A DNA stretch of 44,865 bases from the IMG/VR virus record IMGVR_UViG_3300047319_001698, positions 1-44,865 of that record; one strand, written 5' to 3'. The DNA comes from a virus. The position numbers and the translations under genes are program-made. Below are positions 14,926-22,336 of the stretch, one piece after another. The notes below the pieces were generated by a model. The model was not told the origin of the DNA and made no database searches. It saw only the letters and a list, made by a program, of their open reading frames with translations. How positions within the stretch are numbered: position 1 is the first letter of the stretch; each line of letters starts with the position of its first letter.

Positions 14926-15434
14926 ACCTTGTCCTTGGCGTACTGCACGGTGAGACCGAGCTTGGTGATCGCGGCTGCCTGCAGCTCGCGCTCCCTCTTC
15001 CAGCGGTCGTCGACCCGGTTACGCGCCGCGGTCCCGTCCCAGTCGAGCTTGCCCTGCTTGTCATCGCCGAACAGGGTGGCATCAGTCGCACCCAGATGCT
15101 TCGCGAGCCCCAGCGCCGCGATCGTCGAGAACCCGGGCGCGACCCCGAGGATCTCCCAGACGATCCAGGCCATCAGCTCGAACTTCTTCCGGTGCGGCCC
15201 CTGCCGGGTCACCCGGGCAGAGTCGATGGTGGTGCAGATCCCGGTCTTCGGTCGGCAGTCGATCGCCAGCAAGGTGTCCCAGTCGCCACATGCATGCCAG
15301 TGCACACAGCCGCGCGCAGCGGGGTGCAAGATGGCCCGGTTCACCGCGATGACGACGTCGAAGCAAGCGAGGCCGCCGGCACTCGGGCAGGTCCGTTCCA
15401 GTGAGGGCCCGGGACACAGGATCGCCGCGATCAT
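14922..15434 (-). CDS. Rossmann-like GPSL-motif protein (DUF115/MptE-type)
   Basis: A 170-residue protein. The N-terminal Ile-Leu-Cys-Pro-Gly-Pro-Ser-Leu motif (5-12) is followed by a Val-Ile-Ala-Val-Asn-Arg strand and Gly-Asp-Trp-Asp-Thr-Leu. A later Gly-Phe-Ser-Thr-Ile and a Leu-Phe-Gly-Asp-Asp strand complete the pattern. This is typical of phage proteins related to DUF115, some of which act in sugar or nucleotide-sugar chemistry. It ends with a basic helix. Start and stop each overlap the neighbours by 4 bases, placing it in the glycosyltransferase operon. The exact reaction cannot be read from sequence. Confidence 0.6.
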   Translation of the reverse strand: MIAAILCPGPSLERTCPSAGGLACFDVVIAVNRAILHPAARGCVHWHACGDWDTLLAIDCRPKTGICTTIDSARVTRQGPHRKKFELMAWIVWEILGVAPGFSTIAALGLAKHLGATDATLFGDDKQGKLDWDGTAARNRVDDRWKRERELQAAAITKLGLTVQYAKDKV

Positions 15435-15550
15435 CGCTTCCCTTTCTTCGGTTTCTTGCGCCGGAACACCCGCTCGAATCCCCGCTCGTACGCCTCACGC
15501 TCGGCCTTGGTCTGCCCGCGCGGCGTCGAGCCCTTGCCGTTCTGCGTCAC
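15431..15550 (-). CDS. Tiny basic protein (39 residues)
   Basis: A 39-residue protein rich in Lys and Arg, especially at the end (Arg-Arg-Lys-Lys-Pro-Lys-Lys-Gly-Lys-Arg). GTG starts inside the stop of the upstream gene (GTGA), and its own stop overlaps the next ATG (ATGA). That fits the coupling pattern of the whole operon and supports translation. The function is unknown. Confidence 0.55.
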   Translation of the reverse strand: MTQNGKGSTPRGQTKAEREAYERGFERVFRRKKPKKGKR

Positions 15551-15861
15551 GCCTTCTCCGCGTCCTTGAGCGGCTTCTCGCCCGCCATCTTCCGGATCCG
15601 GGCCTTGGCGACCTCGCTCATGCCGGCGAACGCCAGGTCGATCACCTCCGGGTGCTGGGTCACCAGGGTCGACATGAACCGGCGGACGACCTCCTTGCCG
15701 GCGCCGTCCTTGCCAGTGATCCGCTTGCCCGCCATGCCGGCGCTGATCACGCGTCCCACCGGAACGGCGAAGCCGCGGCCCATCAGCAGGTCGTCGGCGA
15801 TGGTGATCAAGGTCTCGGACAACGCGTCGATGTCCGCGTCATGATTCTGTGGGGTGGCCAT
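15547..15861 (-). CDS. Hypothetical helical protein after the recombinase
   Basis: A 104-residue, mainly helical protein of unknown function, without cysteine clusters or membrane spans. Its start lies within the end of the serine recombinase gene (23-base overlap), the longest overlap in the operon. A recombination directionality factor would be expected near a serine integrase and is usually small and helical, but nothing in this sequence specifically shows that role. Confidence 0.5.
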   Translation of the reverse strand: MATPQNHDADIDALSETLITIADDLLMGRGFAVPVGRVISAGMAGKRITGKDGAGKEVVRRFMSTLVTQHPEVIDLAFAGMSEVAKARIRKMAGEKPLKDAEKA

Positions 15862-16804
15862 ACGATGGTGCCTCTTCGTTCAGGGTTTTCGGGTAGCGCG
15901 ACGCGGCTTCAATGATCGACTCCGCGGCTTCCCAGGTGTCGGGCAGGATCTTGAGGTCGGGACGCTGGGACGAGTACAGCTTGCCGGCGTACAGCTCCCG
16001 GTTGTCCAGCATCCGCATGATGCGCATGGGGTACCACGTCTCGTCGCCGAACTGGGCCGCCAGCAGCTCGCAGATCTGCCGGTAGGTGTACCGGTACACC
16101 TGCCGGTACCGGAAAACCGCCACCACGACCGGGGCTTTTTCGGGCACCACGACCAGCTCGCCGGCGCGCACCGCATACCCGTAGGGGATCGACCCGCCGA
16201 TCCATCCGCCCTTCGATTTCTTCTTGCGGGTTCCCATGCTCATCCGGAGCTGGATCATCCGACGCTCGTACTCGGCGAAGCACGCCAGGATCTGGCGCAT
16301 CAGGTGGCGGACCGGGTCCTGGTCGGCGCTGGCCCCGCCCTCGACCAAGTGCCGCTCGCCGGCGTACGCCAGGTGGAACTCGATCTCGTAGCGCCGGAAC
16401 AACGACAGGAACATCTCCTGCTCGGACGCCACCCGCGCGAGCCGGTCGAACTTCCAGGCGACCAGCTTCGACTTCGGCCGGTCGCTCAGCCCGACCAGCA
16501 GCATGCTGAACAGCGGCCGCGGGGCCTCCGCCACCGTCGAGGGCCCGGTCGACTTCATGCCCGGCAGGGTGACCGTGAACATCGGCAGGGCCGCGCTGGC
16601 GGCCTCCTGCACCAGGATCACCGGCTCGCCGGGAAACCGGTCGGCGCAGTAGGCCCGGATCTCGTCGCACTGGACCTCCGGCGACTGGCCGTCCTCTTGC
16701 TTGTCGGACGACACCCGGACGTAGCCCCAGATCGCCGGCTTGATCGCTGCTTGGATCCGCCGGTAGAGCTCGTCTTCGGTGGTGATCGGGGTCAGGAGGT
16801 CCAC
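15839..16804 (-). CDS. Serine recombinase (resolvase/integrase family)
   Basis: A 321-residue protein. Tyr-Val-Arg-Val-Ser-Ser-Asp-Lys-Gln (28-36) carries the nucleophile, Ser32, and the usual preceding arginine. Lys-Phe-Asp-Arg-Leu-Ala-Arg (about 107-113) is the second conserved block. Phe-Ala-Glu-Tyr-Glu-Arg (about 163-168) opens the long E helix. Gly-Gly-Ser-Ile-Pro-Tyr-Gly-Tyr (about 190-197) begins the recombinase domain that follows the catalytic domain. The chain is much shorter than large phage integrases (450 residues or more) and lacks an obvious zinc ribbon and coiled coil. A compact integrase or a multimer resolvase are both possible. The GTG start lies inside the previous gene (13-base overlap), and no later start keeps Ser32. 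Confidence 0.85.
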   Translation of the reverse strand: MDLLTPITTEDELYRRIQAAIKPAIWGYVRVSSDKQEDGQSPEVQCDEIRAYCADRFPGEPVILVQEAASAALPMFTVTLPGMKSTGPSTVAEAPRPLFSMLLVGLSDRPKSKLVAWKFDRLARVASEQEMFLSLFRRYEIEFHLAYAGERHLVEGGASADQDPVRHLMRQILACFAEYERRMIQLRMSMGTRKKKSKGGWIGGSIPYGYAVRAGELVVVPEKAPVVVAVFRYRQVYRYTYRQICELLAAQFGDETWYPMRIMRMLDNRELYAGKLYSSQRPDLKILPDTWEAAESIIEAASRYPKTLNEEAPSYGHPTES

Positions 16805-17382
16805 GGGTTCGGGAACGCGAGCCGGTCCGCGTAGAGGTGGAAGTTGTCGGCATTGATCCCCTGCTTCAGCAGGGTCTGCTTGGTGTACTCGACCGGGTCG
16901 TTGGTCTGGCTCTCGGCTGCCACGAACTTCAGGAACTTGATCGCCATCACCGCGGTCAGCCGGTCCATCTGGAATTTGCGGTCGGTCGGCGGCTTGTCCT
17001 TGTCGCCCTGCCAGAACAGGATCTTGCCGCCCTTCGAGACCTCGCCGTAGTGCACTTCTTCGCCGAGGTCCCAGCCGAAGATCTTGATCTCCTGCGCGGC
17101 CTGGCGCCACAGCTTCATCATCTCGTTGTGCATCTCCGGCCGGCGCATCCACATCTGGGCGCGGATCCGGAGCTGCTCCTCCAACAGCCGCGGCGCCTGC
17201 GGGTCGGCCTTCTCCTTCACCCGGGACTTCAGCAGCTTGATGTTGTCGTCGACGCTGCGCTTGATCTCGGAGTTGTCGGACGCGTCCGCGGCGCACTCCT
17301 GCACGCAGCCGAACGACTCGAGCCAGTACTTGAGGGTGCGCTCGGGCTGGACGCGCTGGGTCGGATCGATGATGCGTGGCAT
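16792..17382 (-). CDS. Hypothetical protein upstream of the recombinase
   Basis: A 196-residue soluble protein of unknown function, charged and helical in the first half (about 30-100) and with a more mixed second half. The fragment Phe-Gly-Trp-Asp-Leu-Gly-Glu-Glu near residue 103 is distinctive but not assigned. It overlaps the recombinase start by 13 bases and follows the gene upstream by 2 bases, so it is co-expressed with the recombinase. Confidence 0.55.
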   Translation of the reverse strand: MPRIIDPTQRVQPERTLKYWLESFGCVQECAADASDNSEIKRSVDDNIKLLKSRVKEKADPQAPRLLEEQLRIRAQMWMRRPEMHNEMMKLWRQAAQEIKIFGWDLGEEVHYGEVSKGGKILFWQGDKDKPPTDRKFQMDRLTAVMAIKFLKFVAAESQTNDPVEYTKQTLLKQGINADNFHLYADRLAFPNPWTS

Positions 17383-17384
17383 GG

Positions 17385-17795
17385 TCAGTCTCCGTCCGCG
17401 AACTCGAGGTCGCCGACCACGATCTTGAACACCGCGAACCCGAGCTGCTTGTGGACCACCGAGATCGCGGTCAGGGCCTGGACCTCGACCGGCAGCGACG
17501 TGATCGTGTCGCCGGCGGGGGTCTTGGCCCCGTCCTCGGCCCGGATGCCGTTGAGCAGGTGGGTGAGGGCCTGTTCGAGCTGCGGCTCGATCCCCTGCAG
17601 CAGCTGCACGACGTACGGCCGCAGCAGCAGCGGAGCCGGGATGTCGTCGGCGACGGTCAGCGACAGGACCAAGGCCGAGTCGAGCACCGACGCGACGATC
17701 CCGGTGACATCGTTGGCCGTGGCGAACGCCGCCAGCCGGGCGTTGAACGCGTCGAGGGTCTCGGCCCCGTCCGGAGAGAAGCAGAAGAGTTCCAT
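17385..17795 (-). CDS. Hypothetical protein
   Basis: A 136-residue protein rich in Leu, Val and Ala, with no clear membrane span. The pattern suggests alternating helices and strands in a small alpha/beta domain. Its ATG follows the previous stop by a single base, and its stop is followed by the next ATG after 2 bases. Family and function are not recognised. Confidence 0.5.
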   Translation of the reverse strand: MELFCFSPDGAETLDAFNARLAAFATANDVTGIVASVLDSALVLSLTVADDIPAPLLLRPYVVQLLQGIEPQLEQALTHLLNGIRAEDGAKTPAGDTITSLPVEVQALTAISVVHKQLGFAVFKIVVGDLEFADGD

Positions 17796-17796
17796 G

Positions 17797-18579
17797 CTAG
17801 GGTTCCTTCGGCGGAAGGGTGATGGCGGGGAGTTGGCGGGTTTCGACGTCGGATGGATGCGGGCGGAGCTTCAGCTGCTCAAGAGCAGACGACGTGGCTG
17901 GGAGGAGCTCCGGTAACGACGGTGCTGGAGTCCCGTCGCTCAGCCGCAAGGGCTGCGCCGGAGCGCCGTCGCTTGGCCCCGGCGGCACGAACGCCCCGAT
18001 GATCACGTCTTCATTCGGCGTCGAGCCCTCCGGCCGCGCGGCCGGATCCACCGCGAGGCCTTCGACTCCGGCCTTCACGTCGATCCCGTACTTCTCGCGC
18101 AGGGCCTGCTCCGGGGTGATCCGGTTGAACACGTAGAACTCGGGCGGGTCGCCGTCGATCAGGTTGTCCCCGTGCTCGGTGTTCGGCGACGCAGCCAGCC
18201 ACGCCGGGCACGGCCGCGGCTTCGCCCCGTCGCCCAGGTCGATCAGCCCCTGGCACTTGACCACCTCGTTCTCCTGGCCGTCGACGACCGCGCGCACCAC
18301 CCGCGAGAAATCGCCGCGCTCCGCGACCTCGGTCCCGCACTTCGTGCAGGCAAGCCCACACTCGGCGATCTCCTGCCGGGCGACGAAGTACACCTCGTGG
18401 GTCGGCTGCACGTGCTCGTTGCCGACGGCCCGCATGTGCCGGGCCAGGCCCGGCGCCCACGGCACCTCGCCGAGGGCCCGCAGCAGCCAGTTCGGGCAGT
18501 AGAACCGCCGGACGTTGCGCAGGGACAGCAGGGCGATGGCAATGGCGGCGCCGGCGAGGAGGGTGAGCAGGGTGTTCAT
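17797..18579 (-). CDS. Membrane-anchored protein with a Cys-x2-Cys site and disordered tail
   Basis: A 260-residue protein. Residues 2-20 form a hydrophobic N-terminal anchor followed by Arg-Asn-Val-Arg-Arg. A soluble part contains Cys-Gly-Leu-Ala-Cys-Thr-Lys-Cys (about 76-83) and later Cys-Pro (about 121), a plausible zinc site. The last 70 residues are rich in Pro, Ser and Ala and probably unstructured. The ATG overlaps the stop of the nuclease gene (ATGA). The function is unknown. The topology would place the zinc site on the cytoplasmic side if the anchor is uncleaved. Confidence 0.55.
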   Translation of the reverse strand: MNTLLTLLAGAAIAIALLSLRNVRRFYCPNWLLRALGEVPWAPGLARHMRAVGNEHVQPTHEVYFVARQEIAECGLACTKCGTEVAERGDFSRVVRAVVDGQENEVVKCQGLIDLGDGAKPRPCPAWLAASPNTEHGDNLIDGDPPEFYVFNRITPEQALREKYGIDVKAGVEGLAVDPAARPEGSTPNEDVIIGAFVPPGPSDGAPAQPLRLSDGTPAPSLPELLPATSSALEQLKLRPHPSDVETRQLPAITLPPKEP

Positions 18580-18971
18580 GGGGTGAAGATCGAATCCCAG
18601 AACCGGGGAGTCGCACGGCTGGTCCAGTCGAAAACCGCTTGCGCCTTGAGGCGCAGCGTCGCCGTAGTCGGGCCCGGCGCCAACTGCCGGATCACCACCT
18701 GCCACGGGTTGTTCTTGTGCCGGTACAGCCACAGTTCTCGGACCCGGGCGCCCGCCACCAGCAGCCGGCGAATCTCGCGCTCCTGTGCTGTGCTCAGCGG
18801 GTTATCCCCGACTTTGGCCTCGACCCACACCGCGGCGTGCCCGATCTGGTAGTGCAGGTCCGGCGTCCCGTCCTTCGCCAGCGTCTTGACGAAGCCGTAC
18901 CAGCCGAGCGGGAACACCTCGGCGAACGCCTCGTTGAGGCCCTTCTTGAACGTCGCTTCCGGCTGTTTCAT
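18576..18971 (-). CDS. VRR-NUC-like nuclease (PD-(D/E)xK)
   Basis: A 131-residue protein. Gly-Thr-Pro-Asp-Leu (about 35-39) supplies the metal-binding Asp, Trp-Val-Glu-Ala-Lys (about 49-53) the Glu-x-Lys pair, and Leu-Ser-Thr-Ala-Gln (about 59-63) the conserved Gln helix. This order and the small size match VRR-NUC nucleases, which in phages often act as Holliday-junction or flap endonucleases. It is the first gene after a promoter with a triple operator (18980-19006), so it may be controlled by the repressor-like gene just upstream. Confidence 0.7.
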   Translation of the reverse strand: MKQPEATFKKGLNEAFAEVFPLGWYGFVKTLAKDGTPDLHYQIGHAAVWVEAKVGDNPLSTAQEREIRRLLVAGARVRELWLYRHKNNPWQVVIRQLAPGPTTATLRLKAQAVFDWTSRATPRFWDSIFTP

Positions 18972-18979
18972 GGAGTGTT

Positions 18980-19009
18980 ACTCGTAACGCGTGACGAGTC
19001 ACGAGTCAA
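18980..19009 (-). promoter_or_regulatory. Promoter with three ACGAGT half-sites
   Basis: On the minus strand: TTGACT (19004-19009), 17 bases, TACGAG (18981-18986). ACGAGT occurs on the plus strand at 18994-18999 and 19001-19006, 7 bases apart, and inverted (ACTCGT) at 18980-18985. The copies lie in the spacer and over the -10, positions where a bound protein would repress. The helix-turn-helix gene ending at 18999 is the likely binder. Confidence 0.5.
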
Positions 19010-19241
19010 GCAGACGGTTGGCGCCCGGCGAGATCGCCACCATCAGCTCGCCGCCGAGGACCTTGGTGATGGCGGTCAAGGTGCGCAGGGTCGGGTTGCC
19101 GCCGGGGCCGATCGCCTTGCGCACCACCGACCGCGGCAGCTTGGCGGCCTTGGCGATGGCGGCGATCGGCCACTGCTGCCGGTGCTCCCGCAGGTACACC
19201 AGCAGCTGCGGCACCGTGGCGGCGCCGGCGGGGGTGGTCAT
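18999..19241 (-). CDS. Small helix-turn-helix regulator (Cro/XRE-like)
   Basis: An 80-residue protein with one helix-turn-helix. Residues about 27-60 run Ala-Ala-Ile-Ala-Lys-Ala-Ala-Lys-Leu-Pro-Arg-Ser-Val-Val, then a stretch with Asn-Pro-Thr-Leu-Arg-Thr-Leu and a helix ending Val-Leu-Gly-Gly-Glu-Leu. The Asn-Pro-Thr-Leu-x-Thr-Leu phrase is typical of HigA-type and Cro-like regulators. ATG 19241 is preferred to a TTG two codons earlier. It ends just before the promoter of the nuclease gene, which carries three short repeats, so autoregulation or control of the downstream operon is likely. Confidence 0.7.
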   Translation of the reverse strand: MTTPAGAATVPQLLVYLREHRQQWPIAAIAKAAKLPRSVVRKAIGPGGNPTLRTLTAITKVLGGELMVAISPGANRLLDS

Positions 19242-19243
19242 GG

Positions 19244-19552
19244 TCAACCGACGGCGAGGCTCGGGGCCGGGGCCGGCGCCGGGGCCTGGACCTTGACCGT
19301 ACCGTCGGTCAGGGCGATGTCCCCGCGGTCATAGGCCGCGATCAGCACACGCACCAGCTCGGACAGCGAGTCGCCGAAGCGCTTGCGGGCGCGGTCGAAC
19401 AACTTGCGGTCGGGCCCGCTGGTCCAGAGCGACACCGCCTTCTTGCGGCCGGGATTTCCGGCCAGCTTGAGCTTGGGGTGCTTGGCCTTGGATTTGGCCT
19501 TCGACACCTTGGCCTTCTTCGGCTTCTTGGTTTTCGGAGCGGATGACACCAT
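19244..19552 (-). CDS. Lysine-rich DNA-binding-type protein
   Basis: A 102-residue protein. The first 40 residues are almost entirely Lys, Ala, Ser and Pro, like histone-H1 tails. Residues about 40-80 may form a ribbon-helix-helix-like pair of helices with Arg-Ala-Arg-Lys-Arg-Phe-Gly-Asp-Ser-Leu-Ser-Glu-Leu. The C-terminus is Pro-Ala repeats. A non-specific DNA-binding or condensing protein fits this composition. It lies between the RecB-like nuclease and the small regulator in the same transcription unit. Confidence 0.55.
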   Translation of the reverse strand: MVSSAPKTKKPKKAKVSKAKSKAKHPKLKLAGNPGRKKAVSLWTSGPDRKLFDRARKRFGDSLSELVRVLIAAYDRGDIALTDGTVKVQAPAPAPAPSLAVG

Positions 19553-19561
19553 GGGAACTCC

Positions 19562-20554
19562 CTAGAGGGGGGACAGTTGGATCGGTCCTACAGCTTTACG
19601 GGCTATGGAGAGATTGTAAAGAGCTCCTGGTCGGGGCATGATCTTGGAGTAGCAGTCGTCCTTGTACCGGCACCAGGAGTAGACGCAGTGGTCCCCAAGG
19701 TTCGGGTAGGCGACGTCGAACAGCTGGTCTGACATCAGGAACCGGCAGAAAGCTTCGACTTGGTCGGCGTAGAACTTCATGGCGTCGGTCGTGAAGTCGA
19801 TCCACACCATGTTGGTCCACCGGCCCTTCATCGAGTCGAGGTACAGCACCCAGGCGCGCTCGGCGCCGGTCAGCCGCTGGTAGGCCGTCATCTGCAGCAG
19901 GTGCGCCGGCTTGAGCCAGCCGCCTTGCGGAGGCTTGGCGGTCGTCTTCAGGTCGCCGAGGATCTTCTTGTCGGCCCGCAGGAAATCGGTGTGGCCGCTG
20001 ACGTAGTCGTTCTCGAACTCGTCTTCGGCGCACCAGCGCTCACCGGACGGCAGCGGCGGCACCGTGGCGGCGCCGAGGGTCGCGGCGGACCGGACCTGCT
20101 CGCGCGCCGTGTCGACGTTGCCGCCCCAGAGCTTGGCGGCGTCTTCCCACTCGGCCGCGGTCGGCTGGTAGCAGCGGGGGTCGCCGGCGGCGAGGGCCGC
20201 GTGGGCCTCCGATAGGTCACCGTTGAAGTGCTCGTCGGCGAGCGACAGCAGCTGCTGCTCGTCTGGTGACAGCTCTTCCGGCGTAATGGGTTGGCCCAGC
20301 GCATCCGCTTGGTCCAGGTCGGCGCCAAGCTGCTGCGGGTTCACCTGCAGCTGCTTCCTCGGAAACGTGCACCGGATCCCGTCCTGCAAGGTGAAGTGGA
20401 TGCAGGTCCCGAGCGACGCCGCGGACGTCTCGGCCTGCGGCGCCGGCTCCGGCAGCTCGCCTTCGTAGACCGCCCGGTCCTGGGCCGCGCGCCACAGGCA
20501 GTTGGCGTAGAAGCCGAGCGCGGAGGCGCGGGGTTTCCAGGGGGGTTTGGTCAC
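19562..20554 (-). CDS. RecB/Cas4-like exonuclease with possible Fe-S cysteines
   Basis: A 330-residue protein. The PD-(D/E)xK core is His188/Asp190 in Gly-His-Thr-Asp, Asp201 and Lys203 in Gly-Asp-Leu-Lys-Thr-Thr, and the Gln221-Tyr225 helix. An N-terminal Tyr-Ala-Asn-Cys (Cys19) and a C-terminal trio Cys-Val-Tyr-Ser-Trp-Cys-Arg-Tyr-Lys-Asp-Asp-Cys match the four-cysteine Fe-S arrangement of Cas4 and AddB nucleases. It probably resects double-stranded DNA for recombination during replication. The GTG start overlaps the previous gene by 4 bases (GTGA). There is no helicase domain, so it resembles stand-alone phage exonucleases. Confidence 0.75.
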   Translation of the reverse strand: MTKPPWKPRASALGFYANCLWRAAQDRAVYEGELPEPAPQAETSAASLGTCIHFTLQDGIRCTFPRKQLQVNPQQLGADLDQADALGQPITPEELSPDEQQLLSLADEHFNGDLSEAHAALAAGDPRCYQPTAAEWEDAAKLWGGNVDTAREQVRSAATLGAATVPPLPSGERWCAEDEFENDYVSGHTDFLRADKKILGDLKTTAKPPQGGWLKPAHLLQMTAYQRLTGAERAWVLYLDSMKGRWTNMVWIDFTTDAMKFYADQVEAFCRFLMSDQLFDVAYPNLGDHCVYSWCRYKDDCYSKIMPRPGALYNLSIARKAVGPIQLSPL

Positions 20555-21186
20555 TTGATTTCCTGCCGAGGAACCCAGTCCGACCGGATCAAGTGCGCCC
20601 AGGTCCGAGAACCATCGAGGTGCGCGGCGTAAAGGTCGGAGATGATCTGCCGCGGAAGAGGTGCGTAGCCGCGCTGCTGTAACCACCGGGCCACCGACTT
20701 CGGCACTGGGTTGTCGCCGATCGAGTTGTCGCAGTGCCCGGACACAGCCCCCGCCGCGACGTAGAGAGGTGCGGCTGCCTGCGCCACTGCGTCCGCCGTG
20801 GCGACGCCCGCCTTGCAACCGCGTGCTATCCGATCGCTGTCGTGCTCCTTCTCCTTGAGCAGCCATGGGCCCAAATCCTGCGCGCACCATCGCTCCAGAT
20901 GGCCAAGTAACCGCTCCGCGGTAGGCGCGCCGTAAAAGTCAGTCCGATAGGTCCGGCCGTTCTGCCATACGGTAACGCGAGCCCCGTAGGTGCCCGGGAC
21001 GAAATCGTAGGCCGGAACAATGCTGACGCTCGCGTCTGCTCCAGCACTGCGCTCGAGGGCGACCAACCGGTCTCTTAGCTTTTCTCGTAACTCGGGACTG
21101 CTGAGCAACTGGGTCACGTCGACGACCGTCTCCGCCGGGACTGCGAAGTAACGTGGTGCTGCTTTCTTCGCCGGTTTTTTGGCCAT
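20551..21186 (-). CDS. Hypothetical protein coupled to the RecB-like nuclease
   Basis: A 211-residue protein with a basic start (Ala-Lys-Lys-Pro-Ala-Lys-Lys). A beta-rich part (about 50-90) contains Val-Thr-Val-Trp-Gln-Asn-Gly-Arg-Thr-Tyr-Arg. A C-terminal half follows with Cys-Asp-Asn-Ser-Ile-Gly-Asp-Asn-Pro-Val-Pro. No catalytic motif is recognised. ATG 21186 has AGAGGAGC upstream and is preferred over an earlier TTG at 21204. Its stop overlaps the nuclease start, so an accessory role to that nuclease is possible. A hairpin/U-run lies just upstream of its ribosome-binding site. Confidence 0.5.
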   Translation of the reverse strand: MAKKPAKKAAPRYFAVPAETVVDVTQLLSSPELREKLRDRLVALERSAGADASVSIVPAYDFVPGTYGARVTVWQNGRTYRTDFYGAPTAERLLGHLERWCAQDLGPWLLKEKEHDSDRIARGCKAGVATADAVAQAAAPLYVAAGAVSGHCDNSIGDNPVPKSVARWLQQRGYAPLPRQIISDLYAAHLDGSRTWAHLIRSDWVPRQEIK

Positions 21187-21202
21187 CGTCGCTCCTCTGC
21201 GC

Positions 21203-21233
21203 AAAAAGCCACCCCTCCTTGCGAAGGGGTGGC
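21203..21233 (-). terminator. Rho-independent terminator or attenuator
   Basis: On the minus strand a 9-bp stem (GCCACCCCT/AGGGGTGGC) with a short loop is followed by TTTTT. It ends the transcript of the Pro/Ala-rich gene at 21269-22336. Because it sits only 17 bases before the ATG at 21186 and no strong promoter is visible between, it may work as an attenuator that lets a fraction of transcripts through. Confidence 0.75.
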
Positions 21234-21268
21234 CACACCATCTGCGTATTCTCTACTGTCTTTCGACT

Positions 21269-22336
21269 TCAGGTGGTCGCGATCTGCTTGAGCTTGGCGA
21301 GCTGCTCGGCGGTGAGCGTGTGCTTGGACCACGCCGCGATGGCCGCGTTGAGCTCGGGGTCGCTGCCGCTCTGCGCCAGGAACTTGTTGAACTCGGCCTT
21401 GATCTCTTCCATGCCCGCGGCATTGGACGCCTGGGCGACCTTGTAGTAGTGCTCCGCCCACGGGGCGTTGCCCTTCGAGCCCTTGGTCATGTAGGTGATC
21501 GGCTGGATCATCACCGGAGTCGGCCGGACTTCCGGGAAGGCCGTCAGCAGCTCCTTGCCGGTGTTGAACACGCTGTCGTAGCTCGACGGGGTCTGGATCG
21601 CGTACACCCCGGCCTGCGGGTCGTACACCAGCATCTCGAGCGCCAGGGTCGGGTGACCGACGGCGTCGTACTGGTCCTGGGTCGCACGCTGGCGGAAGGC
21701 GTACCGCTGGGCCGCCATCTGGGCAGCGTCGACCGCTTCGGCTTCGTCGTAGGCCAGGACGGCCTTGCTGCTGGGCACCATCTTGACCCCGCGCTGGTAG
21801 GCCTTGGGCCACAGCAGGATCTCGAACCGGACGCCGAGCAGGATGCACAGCACCGGATCCTTGCCGAGCGGCAGGTCGGCGCTGGCGCCTTCGACATTCA
21901 TGTCGTGGGCCAGCATCGAGCCGCCGGAGTCACCGCCCTGCATGTAGACCGTCGGGAAGATGTTGGGCTCGCCGGCGGCGGTCCGGCCGTCGACCAGGAT
22001 GGCCAGGGCCGACTTGGCCTGCGGGTTCTTGGGGGCCAGGAGCGCCAGGAAGCCGGGCAGGGCCGGGGCGGCGGCGGATGCCGGCGGCGGGGCGAGCACC
22101 GAGGCGGTCGCGGCTGCCGGCGCGGTAGGGACCTCGGCGGTGCGACGACTGCGCCGCGGTGCGGCGGCCGCCGGCGGAGCTGCCGCGGCGGGGGCGGTGG
22201 GCGGTGGGGTGGCGACGGGCGGCAGCGCCGCGGGTGCGGTGGCAGCCGGAGCCGGCGGGGCGGTCGGGGGCGGCGGTGCGCCGGTGGACGGGGCGGCGGC
22301 TGATGCCGCGGCGGGGGCGTTGCGTTTCCACACCAT
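21269..22336 (-). CDS. Pro/Ala-rich protein with a conserved C-terminal domain, next to recombination genes
   Basis: A 355-residue protein. The first 90 residues are almost only Pro, Ala and Thr with one basic patch (Arg-Arg-Ser-Arg-Arg), surely disordered. The remaining 260 residues form an ordered domain with Val-Tyr-Met-Gln-Gly-Gly-Asp-Ser-Gly, Phe-Glu-Ile-Leu-Leu-Trp-Pro-Lys, and Pro-Ile-Thr-Tyr-Met-Thr-Lys-Gly. I do not recognise it securely. Its own promoter, terminator and position before a RecB-like nuclease suggest an abundant DNA-metabolism protein such as an annealing or single-strand-binding factor, which is only a guess. Confidence 0.5.
   Translation of the reverse strand: MVWKRNAPAAASAAAPSTGAPPPPTAPPAPAATAPAALPPVATPPPTAPAAAAPPAAAAPRRSRRTAEVPTAPAAATASVLAPPPASAAAPALPGFLALLAPKNPQAKSALAILVDGRTAAGEPNIFPTVYMQGGDSGGSMLAHDMNVEGASADLPLGKDPVLCILLGVRFEILLWPKAYQRGVKMVPSSKAVLAYDEAEAVDAAQMAAQRYAFRQRATQDQYDAVGHPTLALEMLVYDPQAGVYAIQTPSSYDSVFNTGKELLTAFPEVRPTPVMIQPITYMTKGSKGNAPWAEHYYKVAQASNAAGMEEIKAEFNKFLAQSGSDPELNAAIAAWSKHTLTAEQLAKLKQIATT

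Noticed and set aside
15547-15861. Recombination directionality factor for the serine recombinase
   Set aside because: Only location and size suggest it; no sequence pattern supports it, so it is left as hypothetical.
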